Positions 42,721 through 51,867 are shown, counted from the stretch's first letter. The stretch is DNA of 64,000 nucleotides from Actinomadura terrae (GCF_022751215.1 NZ_JAICDG010000008.1:186001-250000), one strand, 5' to 3'. Notes: generated by a model not told the origin, from the letters alone. Numbers and translations are program-made.

Positions 42721-44373
42721 GCGCGGCAGCTCCGCTCCGCCTGGGCCGACTGGGACGGCCCCGCGCGCCCCGGCCCACTCGGCGTCGTCCACGGCATGGT
42801 CAGCGAGTTTGCCGCCGTGGATCGCCTCGCTGCCATCACCGGCACGGACCGCCGCCGGGCGTGAGGGCAGGCGGTGGTTCGGCCACCTGCCCGCCCTCTC
42901 CGTCCGAATGGCGGAATCGACGCCCCACCATCCGGCGGGCGGTTTGGCGGCGGTGTGCAGCCAGACCTTGAAGAAGTCGCGGAGGTCCCGTCCGGTGATC
43001 TGCTGGGCCAGCGCCTCGAAGTCCTCGGTCGTGGCGGTGCCGTACTCGTTCCTCGACAGCCAGGCACGGGTCAGTTCCGCGCACCGCGACTCACCGATCA
43101 TGTGGCGGAGCGCCTGGAAGGCCATGCCGCCGCGCAGGGCGACCGCCGGGTGGAACATCTGGTCGCGGGACGGGTCGGCGACGGCGATGTCCCAGAAACC
43201 GGGGCGGCCCGGCGGCACGGTCGGCGGATCGTCGTAGATCCGCTTGAACGCCTCCTGCGCGGACGGGCCGCCGTTCCTCTCGGCCCAGAACTTCTCCGTC
43301 CAGGTGGCGAGGCCGTCGCCCAGCCAGACGTCGCTCCACCGGGCGGGCGTGACGCTGGCGCCGAACCACTGGTAGCCGATCGCGCGCGCCACGTCCGCCT
43401 CCGTGGGCGGCGACTGGTAGGTGGGCCGGGTCTGGGTCGCCAGCGCGCCCTTGAGGTTGAGCGGCGGGACGTCGTTGTTCTCGATGATCGAGCCGGTCGT
43501 GTCGAACGGATAGAAGCCGAAGAGGGGGCTTATCCCGTCGACCGCCGCCTTGGTCCAGGCCCGGGTGCGCGCCGCGGCGGGGTCTGACGCGATCCCCGAG
43601 TTGACGGCGTCGAGCTGCGAGATGAGCTCGCTGGTGGTGCTGGTGGTGGTGTCGAACCGTCCGATCGAGTTGGTGACCAGGTACGTCGCCATCGGACTGT
43701 CCTCGGTCCAGACGAAGGTGTCGGTGTCCTCACCGCGCGGCTGCTGGACCAGCCGTCCGTTGCCGACCACCTGGAGGCCCTGCCGGACGGTGGTCTCGAC
43801 CGTGAAAAACGCCTTGTCGCGCGGATGGTCGTTGGAGGGGAACCAAGTGGAGGCGCCGTCCGGCTGGGAGATGATCGTCGCGCCGTTCCCGGTGCGCACG
43901 AATCCGTATGGTCGGCCGGAACTGATCGGGCCACGCAACGCCTCGGGGATGCCGTCGTACCGGACGACCACGGTGAACGCGCTCTGCTTCCGCAGGCCCT
44001 CGCGCGGCGTGATCACCAGCTCACGCTCGCCGGTACGGGCGAACCCGGCCGTCTCCCCGTCCACCTGTACCGAGCGGACGTTCAACTTGTACAGGTCGAG
44101 GTCGAACCGGGACAGGTCCTGCGTCGCGGTCGCGTTGATGGTGGTCGTGGCGTTGATCGCTCCGGTGTCGGCCTCGTAGGCCATCTTCACGTGATAGTCC
44201 TCGACATCGTACCCGCCGTTGCCGAGGTCGGGGAAATAGGGGTCGCCGAGACCGGGCACACCGGGCTCGAACTGGACGTCGGCCGCCGCGACCGGCGCGA
44301 GCAACCCGAGCGTCACGGCGCCGACCACGGCGACCGCTAACGGCAACCGGCGCGCGGACCTGAACATCGCCAT
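42682..44373 (-). CDS. Secreted M1-family peptidase homologue lacking HEXXH
   Basis: Leftward, about 563 aa from ATG 44373 (a GTG at 44391 is also possible). Signal peptide at the start (RSARRLPLAVAVVGAV). The M1 fold is clear: TWFPSNDHPRDKAFF, then the gluzincin region ARAIGYQWFGASVTPARWSD followed by VWLGDGLATWTEKFW. In active enzymes this region reads HELAHQWFG and NEG; here both zinc histidines and the catalytic Glu are replaced, so peptidase activity is unlikely. The last ~70 residues are low in complexity and overlap the Tn3 relic, so the native C-terminus has probably been replaced. Confidence 0.8.
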   Translation of the reverse strand: MAMFRSARRLPLAVAVVGAVTLGLLAPVAAADVQFEPGVPGLGDPYFPDLGNGGYDVEDYHVKMAYEADTGAINATTTINATATQDLSRFDLDLYKLNVRSVQVDGETAGFARTGERELVITPREGLRKQSAFTVVVRYDGIPEALRGPISSGRPYGFVRTGNGATIISQPDGASTWFPSNDHPRDKAFFTVETTVRQGLQVVGNGRLVQQPRGEDTDTFVWTEDSPMATYLVTNSIGRFDTTTSTTSELISQLDAVNSGIASDPAAARTRAWTKAAVDGISPLFGFYPFDTTGSIIENNDVPPLNLKGALATQTRPTYQSPPTEADVARAIGYQWFGASVTPARWSDVWLGDGLATWTEKFWAERNGGPSAQEAFKRIYDDPPTVPPGRPGFWDIAVADPSRDQMFHPAVALRGGMAFQALRHMIGESRCAELTRAWLSRNEYGTATTEDFEALAQQITGRDLRDFFKVWLHTAAKPPAGWWGVDSAIRTERAGRWPNHRLPSRPAAVRAGDGSEAIHGGKLADHAVDDAEWAGARGAVPVGPGGAELPRGLTGRRRGPDGW

Positions 44374-44391
44374 CCCTGACCGACCTTTCAC

Positions 44392-45124
44392 TTGTCGTCA
44401 CATAACCACATTCGCGACAATCTACGCAAAAGTATTTAAACCGAACATCCGGTGCACCTCAAGCGGTGCCGCGCCCCGGCGCCCCTCGGTTCGGGGTCGG
44501 GCGCGGGATTAATAAGTTCCCTGTCCATTTATTAATTAGGAGCGTGCAATTACGGGACGACCGCCAGGTGTCCCCGGTGACACGCACACCCGCACGGACC
44601 CGCGTGAAGGGCCCCGGAGGGGCCGTCAGCCCGCTAGCGATGCTGCTAGGTCTAGCGGGGGCCGCGCCGCCAGGACGTCTCGCCCGCTAGAGGACGTCTC
44701 AGCCCGTCCCCGAAACGTTCCCAGGACGTCCCGGAATGGCCGCCCGTCGGCGAGGCGAGCACGACCGCCGGGACGACGTCGACGGGCACCGCGACGGGGC
44801 GTCGGCGAGGCGGCCGAGCGCAGCGCTGGAGAGCGGCGGCCGGAGGCGGCTGGGGGGCTACGGCGTGGGTTCCGGTGCGCAGGAACAGTTGTCCGCGCAC
44901 CGCGTCGCTTCCGGGGCGTTGGTGGGTGCCGTTGGGGCCCACTGCCGCCTGGCCGATGGCGTCGGCGGTGGTGAGGGCGGCGTCGTCGACCAGTTTGGGG
45001 GCTCTGGCCTGGGTTCGGCGACACTGCCGCGACGTCTCGTGCACACCACGCCCGGAAAGGGACACATGGAACGCGGCAGGGGTTTCGCCGGAGAACGTGA
45101 TCTTCGGCGAAACCCCTGGTCAGG
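44392..45124. other. Intergenic region without supported gene
   Basis: Between the M1 homologue and tRNA-Ser. Starts with an AT-rich patch (44400-44540) that may hold the promoter of the leftward gene, then GC-rich sequence with short overlapping frames on both strands. One leftward frame near 44650-45065 has a segment (DAIGQAAVGPNGTHQRPG) that could be a fragment of a gene, but nothing else supports it. Confidence 0.4.
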
Positions 45125-45217
45125 TGGCGGAGGATCGGGGATTTGAACCCCGGATGGGCGGTAAACCCAAACCGCATTAGCAGTGCGGCGCCATAGACCG
45201 GACTAGGCGAATCCTCC
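45125..45217 (-). tRNA. tRNA-Ser (anticodon GCT)
   Basis: Minus-strand type II tRNA of 93 nt including an encoded CCA. The acceptor 5' strand GGAGGAT (from 45217) pairs with ATCCTCC; discriminator G. Anticodon arm has CTGCTAA in the loop, anticodon GCT, reading AGC/AGU. A long variable arm with TTTGGGTTTACCGCCC and a T arm with GGGGTTCAAATCCCC are present. It lies upstream of the lipoprotein gene's terminator side. Confidence 0.95.
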
Positions 45218-45347
45218 AGTTGCCCTCAGGCTCAGGACAGGCTACCGGTTCAGCGCGCCTACCGGCAAAGTCTGGCCCGGGATGGCCTGAGCTTAGTCCG
45301 GATCGCTGGGTTCCGCTCCCGGGGCCGCGGGAGCGGAGCGTCGCGAT

Positions 45348-45767
45348 TCAGCCCAGGCGGAAGCCGGTGTAGCCACAGGCCTTGCCGAGCTCGTTGCCGT
45401 GCTGCTGCATCGCGGTGAAGTCGGGCGAGCCGCCGGAGAGGTTGCCGGAGCTGAGGCGCCGCAGGGTGGCGGCCGTGTCGTCCAGGTCGCTCGCGAACTT
45501 GGTGGCAGCGGTCTGGACGTCGCCGCCCGCGTTCTGGCCCTCGCTGCGGATCTTGGACGCCGCGTCCGCGAACCGCTGGGCGTTGGCCGCGGACCCGCTC
45601 GACACGCCGCCGGAGGCGACGCTGCGCAGCTCGGACTCGATGTTCTTGCAGGCGGTCTTCTTCTTGCCTCCGCCGGTGACGGAGTCGATCGGCCCGCATG
45701 CCGTGGAACCGAGCAGCACGCCACCGATGGCGATGACGCCGAGGAGCTTGGTGGCAGACATGCGCAT
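45348..45767 (-). CDS. Small lipoprotein, function unknown
   Basis: Leftward, 139 aa from ATG 45767 with AGGAGA upstream. N-terminal LLGVIAIGGVLLGSTACG is a lipoprotein signal with lipobox LLGSTAC, so Cys24 would be lipid-anchored outside the membrane. The mature part is helical and Ser/Ala-rich (KNIESELRSVASGG; ANAQRFADAASKIR) with two more cysteines, one near residue 40 and one near the end (GKACGYTG) that may form a disulfide. No family recognised. Confidence 0.8.
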   Translation of the reverse strand: MRMSATKLLGVIAIGGVLLGSTACGPIDSVTGGGKKKTACKNIESELRSVASGGVSSGSAANAQRFADAASKIRSEGQNAGGDVQTAATKFASDLDDTAATLRRLSSGNLSGGSPDFTAMQQHGNELGKACGYTGFRLG

Positions 45768-46246
45768 TTGGGTTTCTCCTTCTAGGGGGGTTTGGGACAT
45801 CGGACGAGGGTAGACCTCGCAGGTCACTTCCGTCTCGATTACCCCTTTGGCGCCATCCCGCCACAATCGGTTCCGTGACCCAGGTCACAACGCGCAGCGT
45901 ATGGAACGGGCTATCGGACGCTCGGGCGTGCGTCCTCGGACTGCCGCGCCGGACGGGGCCGGGCGGCGGGCTCATGGGAGGAGCGGTAGCCGATGTGTCC
46001 GCGTGCCGGCGGTGGGGACTCCGAGGGCTCGGCGGTTGCGTCACTCGGGCGTGGCAGGTCAGGCCAGGGGCGGCGGTGAGCGCCTGCCGTCAGGGCCTCG
46101 GGCGCTTCAGAGGGACGGGCCACAGGTGCGAGTGCCCTACACTAGAGAGCGCGCGGGGCCGAGGAATCCTATGCTCAATCACTCACGTGCGAGCTGCTAG
46201 ACTCTCGGCCCGTTGGTAAAACTCCTGGTGAGAGCCAGGGCAGCAA

Positions 46247-46319
46247 GCACCCGTAGCTCAACGGATAGAGCATCTGACTACGGATCAGAAGGTTAGGGGT
46301 TCGAATCCCTTCGGGTGCG
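46247..46319 (+). tRNA. tRNA-Arg (anticodon ACG)
   Basis: 73-nt plus-strand cloverleaf. GCACCCG (46247) pairs with CGGGTGC (46312-46318), discriminator G at 46319; CCA is not encoded. Anticodon loop CTACGGA gives ACG, reading CGU/CGC after deamination. T arm AGGGGTTCGAATCCCT. A hairpin terminator follows at once. A relic of a tyrosine recombinase lies just downstream, so this tRNA has probably served as an attachment site. Confidence 0.96.
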
Positions 46320-46332
46320 CACAGCTCAGAGA

Positions 46333-46360
46333 CCCCTTCCGGTGACGGAGGGGGTTTCTT
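46333..46360 (+). terminator. Terminator after tRNA-Arg
   Basis: CCCCTTCCG (46334-46342), loop GTGA, CGGAGGGGG (46347-46355), then TTTCTT. It is a typical intrinsic terminator, 14 bases after the tRNA. Confidence 0.75.
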
Positions 46361-46369
46361 GCATGGGGC

Positions 46370-46610
46370 ATGGGAGCCACGGGAATCGATCGGCCCCGCT
46401 CATGGCCTCGGTTGGCGTCTGTCTGACGTCAACGAGCAGATGCTCGTACACGGTCTTGGTGAAGGCGATCGACGTCTGCCCGAGGATCTGGAAGCCGGTG
46501 TGCGACGGCGTCCCTTGAGCGCGCATCGGCGACGCGCCTGAGTGCCGCAACCCGGGCGGACGGCAGTGGTCGGGTTCCGCGCGTCTGGCCAGCTTGGAGA
46601 ACATGTGCAA
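46370..46610 (-). pseudogene. C-terminal relic of a phage-type integrase
   Basis: The leftward frame reads LRHSGASPMRAQG, then QILGQTSIAFTKTVYEHLL: the end of the catalytic domain of tyrosine recombinases, with the HS of box II and the Tyr nucleophile in TKTVYEHLL, compared with LGHSSIxxTxxxYxHLL in intact enzymes. His is replaced by Gln in LGQTS. Everything upstream is missing. Its place next to tRNA-Arg is typical for integrated elements, so an integrative element was probably lost from here. Confidence 0.75.
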
Positions 46611-46729
46611 GTAGTTGTCGGGTCCATGGGCCTCCGGCCTCGCTTGCGAAGATCAGCCCGTAATCCTTCCGTTGTGGGCGGGGTGGGTGTGTAGCGTCCG
46701 TGACCGCGACGCGTGGAGGACGCGACAGC

Positions 46730-46873
46730 GTGCACAAGCTCATCCTGTGGGACATCGCCCACACGCTCCTCGAGGCGGGAGGGATAAGCGGCGAAGGAAC
46801 AGCGGCCTCGCTGCCGACTGGCCTCGCTTCGGTTGGGATGGTGTTCCCGGCGCACGAGTTCACCCGCGATTAG
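46730..46873 (+). pseudogene. N-terminal fragment of a HAD hydrolase
   Basis: From GTG 46730 the frame reads HKLILWDIAHTLLEAGGI and stops at 46873. It is closely like the start of the intact HAD gene at 47578-48318 (RTLVLWDIDHTLI), but the second catalytic Asp is replaced (DIA for DID) and only 47 codons remain. Likely a remnant of a duplicated copy near the tRNA attachment site. Confidence 0.55.
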
Positions 46874-47468
46874 GCGACCACAGTCCCAGTTGCTTGAGCC
46901 GTCGCTTCGCCGCGTGCTGGGTGTCTTGGGACTGAGGCCCGACGCTTTCCAGCGCGATCTCGTGGAGCCGCTCGGAAAAGACCACGACTTCTTCGTCCGT
47001 CATCCAGGCCGCGGCCTTGGAGAGCCAGTAGTCCGACCAAGCGTTCAGGCCCATATCGATCACAGCCCTCAGCGCTTCGCCCACGTCGGGATCACAGGCC
47101 CCGAGGCAGGCCCGTGCTTCGGACTCGACTTCAATCCGTGGACGCTCCAGCAGCGGCAGCAACCACATGCGGCCCCGGCTGAGCCGAACGGCGGACTCGT
47201 TCTCGGTGTCCACGGCCCACGTGCTGCCCGTCAGGACCAGCCATGGCCCACTGGCCGTGACGGCCAAAACCGTACGACTCACCGACCTCGTCACGGCGAA
47301 CAGTCTTCCCTGCACTTCGGAAGAGACGGAAGGAAGGACGTCAATCATGCAGCGCGAGGGGCCCTTTGCGTTGGTGAGGGCAACGCGAACCGCTCGTCCT
47401 TCGCAGAGCGTCCGCTCATCGTGGTCGCGTAGCTCGTGCGGAGGCGCCAGCGCCCGGGACGAGCGCAC
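46860..47468 (-). CDS. Hypothetical protein
   Basis: Leftward, up to 202 aa from a start at 47468; an ATG at 47348 would give 162 aa. Good codon bias. SRTVLAVTASGPWLVLTGST in the first half is beta-rich, and the C-terminal half is helical (ALRAVIDMGLNAWSDYWLSK; VVFSERLHEIALES). No catalytic or DNA-binding motif is evident and I do not recognise a family. It lies downstream of the HAD gene in the same direction, so it may be co-transcribed with it. Confidence 0.55.
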   Translation of the reverse strand: MRSSRALAPPHELRDHDERTLCEGRAVRVALTNAKGPSRCMIDVLPSVSSEVQGRLFAVTRSVSRTVLAVTASGPWLVLTGSTWAVDTENESAVRLSRGRMWLLPLLERPRIEVESEARACLGACDPDVGEALRAVIDMGLNAWSDYWLSKAAAWMTDEEVVVFSERLHEIALESVGPQSQDTQHAAKRRLKQLGLWSPNRG

Positions 47469-47577
47469 TTGGTCGGTTTGGCGAAGGTGGACGTGGTGGT
47501 CGAGGTGTATGCCCTGGACGCCGTCGTCGGGTCTTCATAGGTCGACGTCTTGCTGGAATGGCGACCGGAAGGAAGTT

Positions 47578-48318
47578 CTACGACGCCTCTGGGGCGCGGA
47601 CGTCGGTGGAGCGGGAGCGCGGTTGGCCAGCGTCTAGGACGGCGCGGACCACAGCATCGGTGTCGGCCAGGGATCTCAGGACGACCTCCGCGCCGGCGGC
47701 CCTCAGGTCGCCTTCGCTGCTGGCCCCGGACGCGACCGCCACCACACGGGCGCCGCCCTGGTGACCGGCGTGCACATCGTGCGGGGTGTCGCCCACCAGG
47801 ACCGTCCTGGACGCGTCGAACGTCTCGCCGTACTTGCGGCCGGCTCGGTCCTGCGCGAGCCTCACCAGCGGGGGGCGTTCGGCGTGGTCCAAGCCGTACG
47901 CGCCGACCTCGACGTCGACGAACCCCTCCAGCCCGAAGGCGCTCAGTTTGCACACTGCGATCGGCTTCATGTTGCCGGTCAGCACAGACTGCACCACGTC
48001 GGCTCTCGTGCTGAGCGCCTCTAGTACCGCCTGCGCTCCTGGCAGAACGCGGCCGCGTGCCTTGATCTCGCCTCGCCTTTCGGAGTACGCGTTACCCAAC
48101 GCGTCCATGAAGCGGAGCATGAGATCGTCCGTGGGCTCGATGCCGTGATGGCGCAGGGTCTCGGAGGTGATCGCTCGGTCTGTACGGCCAGCCATGTCCG
48201 CGACCCTCTCCGCGGTGCGGCCGGTGAGCTGCTGAAACACGGTGGAATAGATCTCGCCGCTGAGCCCCCTGACGCTGATGAGCGTGTGGTCGATGTCCCA
48301 GAGCACCAAAGTTCGCAC
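47578..48318 (-). CDS. HAD family hydrolase
   Basis: Leftward, about 246 aa from GTG 48318. RTLVLWDIDHTLI has the two catalytic Asp of motif I; VVQSVLTGNMKPIAV holds motif II Thr; VLVGDTPHDVHAG is motif IV. A helical cap with EIYSTVFQQLTGRTAE lies between motifs I and II. These are phosphoglycolate phosphatase-like enzymes acting on small phosphorylated metabolites. Cytosolic. The frame continues upstream to 48498 without a good start. Confidence 0.88.
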   Translation of the reverse strand: MRTLVLWDIDHTLISVRGLSGEIYSTVFQQLTGRTAERVADMAGRTDRAITSETLRHHGIEPTDDLMLRFMDALGNAYSERRGEIKARGRVLPGAQAVLEALSTRADVVQSVLTGNMKPIAVCKLSAFGLEGFVDVEVGAYGLDHAERPPLVRLAQDRAGRKYGETFDASRTVLVGDTPHDVHAGHQGGARVVAVASGASSEGDLRAAGAEVVLRSLADTDAVVRAVLDAGQPRSRSTDVRAPEAS

Positions 48319-48780
48319 GCACGCATCGTAGGAAACTCCTTGTGCGGACGACGCAACGCGCTTCGCTGAGAATGCGAGTGCACGAGCCTCCTCTTCCGAG
48401 GCGCGGGGCCAACGTCGTCCAGGGCAATCGCGACCGTCTCCCGGCGGCGGCGCGCAGACGGTTCGGCGTGTCGGACATTGCGGAGCGCGTCGGTCCAAGG
48501 TGACAGCCTGTACCCGTGAAAGGCGCTTACGGCGTCATGACCTGCCGGAATCTGTCTGGGGACATGTGGTCACGACCGCTTGCCTCCATTGGGGCATGCA
48601 GGTGCCGTCTCGGATGGACCTCGCTGCGACGAGCGTGTCGTCCTCGGAATGGGGGTGCGACGTCACCCGATCCGATTCAATGTGGCTGACCGTCACCATT
48701 GTAGATACAGTCGGTCACCATCTATGGAGGTCGTAGGTAGGCATTCTGGTTTCAGGTGGTGGACGAGGTGTTGGTGGGTC
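48319..48780. other. Intergenic region without supported gene
   Basis: About 460 bases between the HAD and MerR genes. Short frames on both strands lack domains or ribosome sites. I see nothing further. Confidence 0.4.
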
Positions 48781-49203
48781 TCAGCCGGTCGGGTCCCAGA
48801 GGCCGCCTGCCTTGCCGTGGGCGAGGTGTTCGGCATAGACGCCGACCTTCCAGGCGATGAGGGCGCGGCACTCTTCCAAGGCCTGAATCTGCGCCTCGAC
48901 GCGGTGTTGGTGGGCGTCGAGGAGCCGTAGGCGTTCAGTCTCGTTGCCAGGGCCGCGGCGTACCAGTTCGGCGAAGTGTTTGAGGTCGGCGAGCGGCATG
49001 CCGGACTCACGGAGCTTGACGCAGATCAGCAGCCAGTCGACATCGACGGGGGTGTATCGCCGTCGGCCTCCGGCGGTGCGCTGGACGGGTCCGACGAGCA
49101 GGCCCTCGCGTTCATAGAAGCGGAGTGCGTGGACGCTGAGTCCGGTCCGGTCGGCCACCTCCCCGATGCTCAGCTGTTCAGCGGGAGGTTCGGCGGTTTC
49201 CAT
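48781..49203 (-). CDS. MerR family regulator
   Basis: A 140-aa leftward regulator from ATG 49203. Winged helix: LSIGEVADRTGLSVHALRFY, then EREGLLVGPVQRT and RRRYTPVDVDWL. A coiled-coil dimer helix (ETERLRLLDAHQHRVEAQIQ) follows. The C-terminus has no conserved metal cysteines, so it is more like the organic-compound or redox-independent MerR branch. It diverges from an SDR gene whose promoter has the stretched 19-bp spacer and palindrome typical of MerR control. Confidence 0.92.
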   Translation of the reverse strand: METAEPPAEQLSIGEVADRTGLSVHALRFYEREGLLVGPVQRTAGGRRRYTPVDVDWLLICVKLRESGMPLADLKHFAELVRRGPGNETERLRLLDAHQHRVEAQIQALEECRALIAWKVGVYAEHLAHGKAGGLWDPTG

Positions 49204-49220
49204 GCCGTCCACCCTAGGGC

Positions 49221-49251
49221 TTGATCTAGACCTTGCTCTAGATCGTAACGT
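49221..49251 (+). promoter_or_regulatory. MerR-type promoter and operator of the SDR gene
   Basis: -35 TTGATC (49221-49226) and -10 TAACGT (49246-49251) are separated by 19 bp, longer than the normal 17. The palindrome GATCTAGA-N6-TCTAGATC (49223-49244) lies between them. This is the classic layout in which a MerR protein twists the DNA to activate. The -10 ends 7 bp before the ATG at 49259, so the message would be leaderless. Confidence 0.75.
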
Positions 49252-49258
49252 CGTGGAC

Positions 49259-50227
49259 ATGACCACCACTGATCAGCAGCCGCTCGGCTCCCCGTTCTCT
49301 GCCGCCAGTACCGCCGAGGATGTCATGGCAGGCATCGTCCTCTCCGGAAAGACCGCCATCGTGACCGGTGGTTACTCCGGACTCGGCCTGGCGACCACCC
49401 GGGCGTTGGCGGCCGCTGGGGCCCGCGTCATTGTGCCTGCGCGTCGGCCCGGTATCGCTCGCGCCGCACTTGAGGACGTGGAAGGCTGCGAAGTGATCCC
49501 TATGGATCTGACGGACCTCGACAGTGTCCGTACGGCTGCCGCGCGAATCAGCGAATGCGTCGACAGGGTCGACGTCTTCATGGCTCTCGCCGGCGTCATG
49601 GCCACTCCGGAGCGGCGCGTCGGCCCTGCTGGATGGGAGAGCCAGTTCGTCGCCAACCATTTCGGCCACTTCGCTTTCGCGTGTGAGATCTACCCGCTCC
49701 TGGCCGCTGGTGGTGCCCGCGTTGTCGTCAACAGTTCCGCTGGGCATACTCTGACCGACATTCGTTGGCACGATCCGCACTTCCGCACCGGCTACGACAA
49801 GTGGCTGGCCTATGGTCAGGCCAAGACCGCCAATGCTCTGTTCGCCATCCACTTCGATGCTCTCGGACGTGGCGACGGCATTCGGGCGTTCGCCCTGCAC
49901 CCGGGCAAGATCATCACTGGGTTGCAGCGGGAGATGTCCCTTCGCGAGCAGGTCGACCGTGGGTGGGTGGACGAGCGCGGCAACGTGATCGGTGCCGGGT
50001 TCAAGTCCCCTTCGCAGGGTGCCGCGACTGGGCTCTGGGCAGCCACGTCTCCGCTCCTCGCCAATCGTGGCGGGGTCTATCTGGAGGACTGCGAGGTCGC
50101 CCGTGTCTCCGGCCCCGACGAGCCGATGGACGATGGCGGCGTCCGCGAATACGCCATCGCTCCCGACTCGGCCGCCCGACTTTGGGACTTGTCCGTCGCG
50201 GCGACCGGGGCCGCGCCGGTCTTCTGA
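49259..50227 (+). CDS. Short-chain dehydrogenase/reductase
   Basis: A 322-aa oxidoreductase from ATG 49259. TAIVTGGYSGLGLATTRAL is the cofactor Gly motif; ARVIVPARRP gives an Arg that favours NADP. FMALAGVMATPE takes the NNAG position, VVVNSSAGHTL has the catalytic Ser, and YGQAKTANALF the Tyr-x3-Lys pair. The long form with an extra C-terminal segment resembles retinol/protochlorophyllide-type SDRs. Probably switched on by the divergent MerR protein, so its substrate may relate to the MerR inducer. Confidence 0.92.
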   Translation: MTTTDQQPLGSPFSAASTAEDVMAGIVLSGKTAIVTGGYSGLGLATTRALAAAGARVIVPARRPGIARAALEDVEGCEVIPMDLTDLDSVRTAAARISECVDRVDVFMALAGVMATPERRVGPAGWESQFVANHFGHFAFACEIYPLLAAGGARVVVNSSAGHTLTDIRWHDPHFRTGYDKWLAYGQAKTANALFAIHFDALGRGDGIRAFALHPGKIITGLQREMSLREQVDRGWVDERGNVIGAGFKSPSQGAATGLWAATSPLLANRGGVYLEDCEVARVSGPDEPMDDGGVREYAIAPDSAARLWDLSVAATGAAPVF

Positions 50228-50992
50228 TGAAGCGTCGTCGGGAGGGTGTGGACGTGGCCCGGTCAGGCGTCCCGGTTGCCTGCCAGGGGTTGTGCCGGCG
50301 GTAGTGGCAGGCAGAAGGCAGACCGGTGCCGAGCACAATTTAATGCTATGTGTCTTTGCTATTGCGGGCATCTGAAGGCGAAGTCGTGCATCTTGAGCGG
50401 CTCGTGGGCGCCGCTTCTGCGTCCCTGGTAGGGGTCTGAATACTGGTTCGAGGCGTGCTGGCATGGCGGAGGATGAGGAGTTCGATGCGACGCAGTACTC
50501 CGTCGCGGCTGCAGCGACGCGGATTCAGATTTGTGTTTGGCGGCGGGATGGTGGGGAAGTTGGTGGGCTGTCCTCCAGGGCAGCGTGGGAGGGTGTGCGG
50601 AGTCTGGGATGGATCGGCAGAGGTGGTGGACGTTCTCGGCGAATGATCAACCAGATGGCTTGACGGCAGTTGGTCGAGCAGGATGGGTTTTCTATTCGGG
50701 ACGAACGAGCGTTGATCATGATCTTGTCTCTTCGTGTGGTGATCCACGTGGGGCGGTTGGTTGATCAACATGGCTGGTCGGGGCGCCCTTGGCGCTCATG
50801 AGGACGCCCGGAGGTTTGGCTTCTGATTTGTCGGTTATGTGGTGGTGTTGGACTTCGTTTCGCTTTTTGAGGGGTGTGGGGTAAGACTTTGCGGTGGACA
50901 TGGGTTGAACGGCTTGTGTGAGTTTGTCAATATGCCTGCGTGCGTCGCACGATGCGGTGTTGCCTGCCCGTCATGACAGAAGGGATGGCGAA
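50228..50992. other. Intergenic region without supported gene
   Basis: About 765 bases, less GC-rich than its surroundings, with several short frames that share no known domain. Near 50340-50400 the sequence is AT-rich. It may be an old insertion or an eroded gene; I can support no feature in it. Confidence 0.4.
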
Positions 50993-51835
50993 ATGAGCGT
51001 GTTCGGAGTGGATTACGCGTGGGGACGGCCTGGCCCGTCCGCGCTGAGGAAGGCGGGGGCGAAGTTCGTCTGCCGCTACCTGTCGCATGACGCGACCGGG
51101 AAGAACCTGACTCGCGCCGAGGCTGAGCAACTGTCGGAGAGTGGCCTCTGGCTGGTCGTGGTCTGGGAGACGTCGGCGTCGCGGGCGCTGTCCGGGAAGG
51201 ACGGTGGGGTCGAGGACGCGGAGGACGCGGCCAAGCAGGCACGGGCCTGCGGAATGCCGTCGGATCGTCCGATCTACTTCGCCGTGGACTTCGACGCCGA
51301 GTCCAGCCAGCAAGCGGCGATCAACGCCTATCTGGACGGCGCGGCGTCGGTGCTCGGACGCGGACGGATCGGTCTCTACGCCGGCTACGGGCCGATCAAG
51401 CGGGCGTTCGACGCCAAGAAGATCACGTACGGGTGGCAGACGTACGCGTGGTCCGGCGGGCGCTGGGACTCGCGGGCGCATCTCCAGCAGTATTCGAACG
51501 ACCACACAATCAACGATGTGGGCGTCGACTACAACCGGGCCATGAAGGACGACTACGGACAGTGGAAGGTCAACGGGTCGCCCAAGCCGCCGCCGTCGCA
51601 CGCTCCGGCCTGGCCCGGCCGGTATCTCACGCAGCCGCCCGTCATGCATGGAGATGACGTCCAGAAGTGGCAGCGGCAGATGCACGCACGCGGATGGCGG
51701 ATCAGCGTCGACGGTGCTTACGGAGCGGATTCGGAGCGTGTCTGCCGCGCCTTCCAGCAGGAGAAGCACCTCGGCGTGGACGGCGTCGTCGGGCCGGCGA
51801 CGTGGCGGGCCGCCTGGGACGCGCCCGTCAGCTGA
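50993..51835 (+). CDS. Rv2525c-like (DUF1906) glycoside hydrolase-like protein with peptidoglycan-binding domain
   Basis: A 280-aa protein from ATG 50993 with AGAAGGGA upstream. Residues 1-185 are a DUF1906 barrel: FGVDYAWGRPGPSALRKAG, FVCRYLSHD, then PIYFAVDFDAESS and GLYAGYGPIKRAF with WQTYAWSGG. A Pro-rich linker (KPPPSHAPAWPG) leads to a peptidoglycan-binding domain 1 unit at 220-280 (DDVQKWQRQMHARG; VCRAFQQEKHLGVDGVVGP). It probably acts on the cell wall; no standard signal peptide is seen. The macro-domain gene follows after 32 bp. Confidence 0.9.
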   Translation: MSVFGVDYAWGRPGPSALRKAGAKFVCRYLSHDATGKNLTRAEAEQLSESGLWLVVVWETSASRALSGKDGGVEDAEDAAKQARACGMPSDRPIYFAVDFDAESSQQAAINAYLDGAASVLGRGRIGLYAGYGPIKRAFDAKKITYGWQTYAWSGGRWDSRAHLQQYSNDHTINDVGVDYNRAMKDDYGQWKVNGSPKPPPSHAPAWPGRYLTQPPVMHGDDVQKWQRQMHARGWRISVDGAYGADSERVCRAFQQEKHLGVDGVVGPATWRAAWDAPVS

Positions 51836-51867
51836 AATGTCGGTGGCGGCGGGTAGCGTGCCGACGC

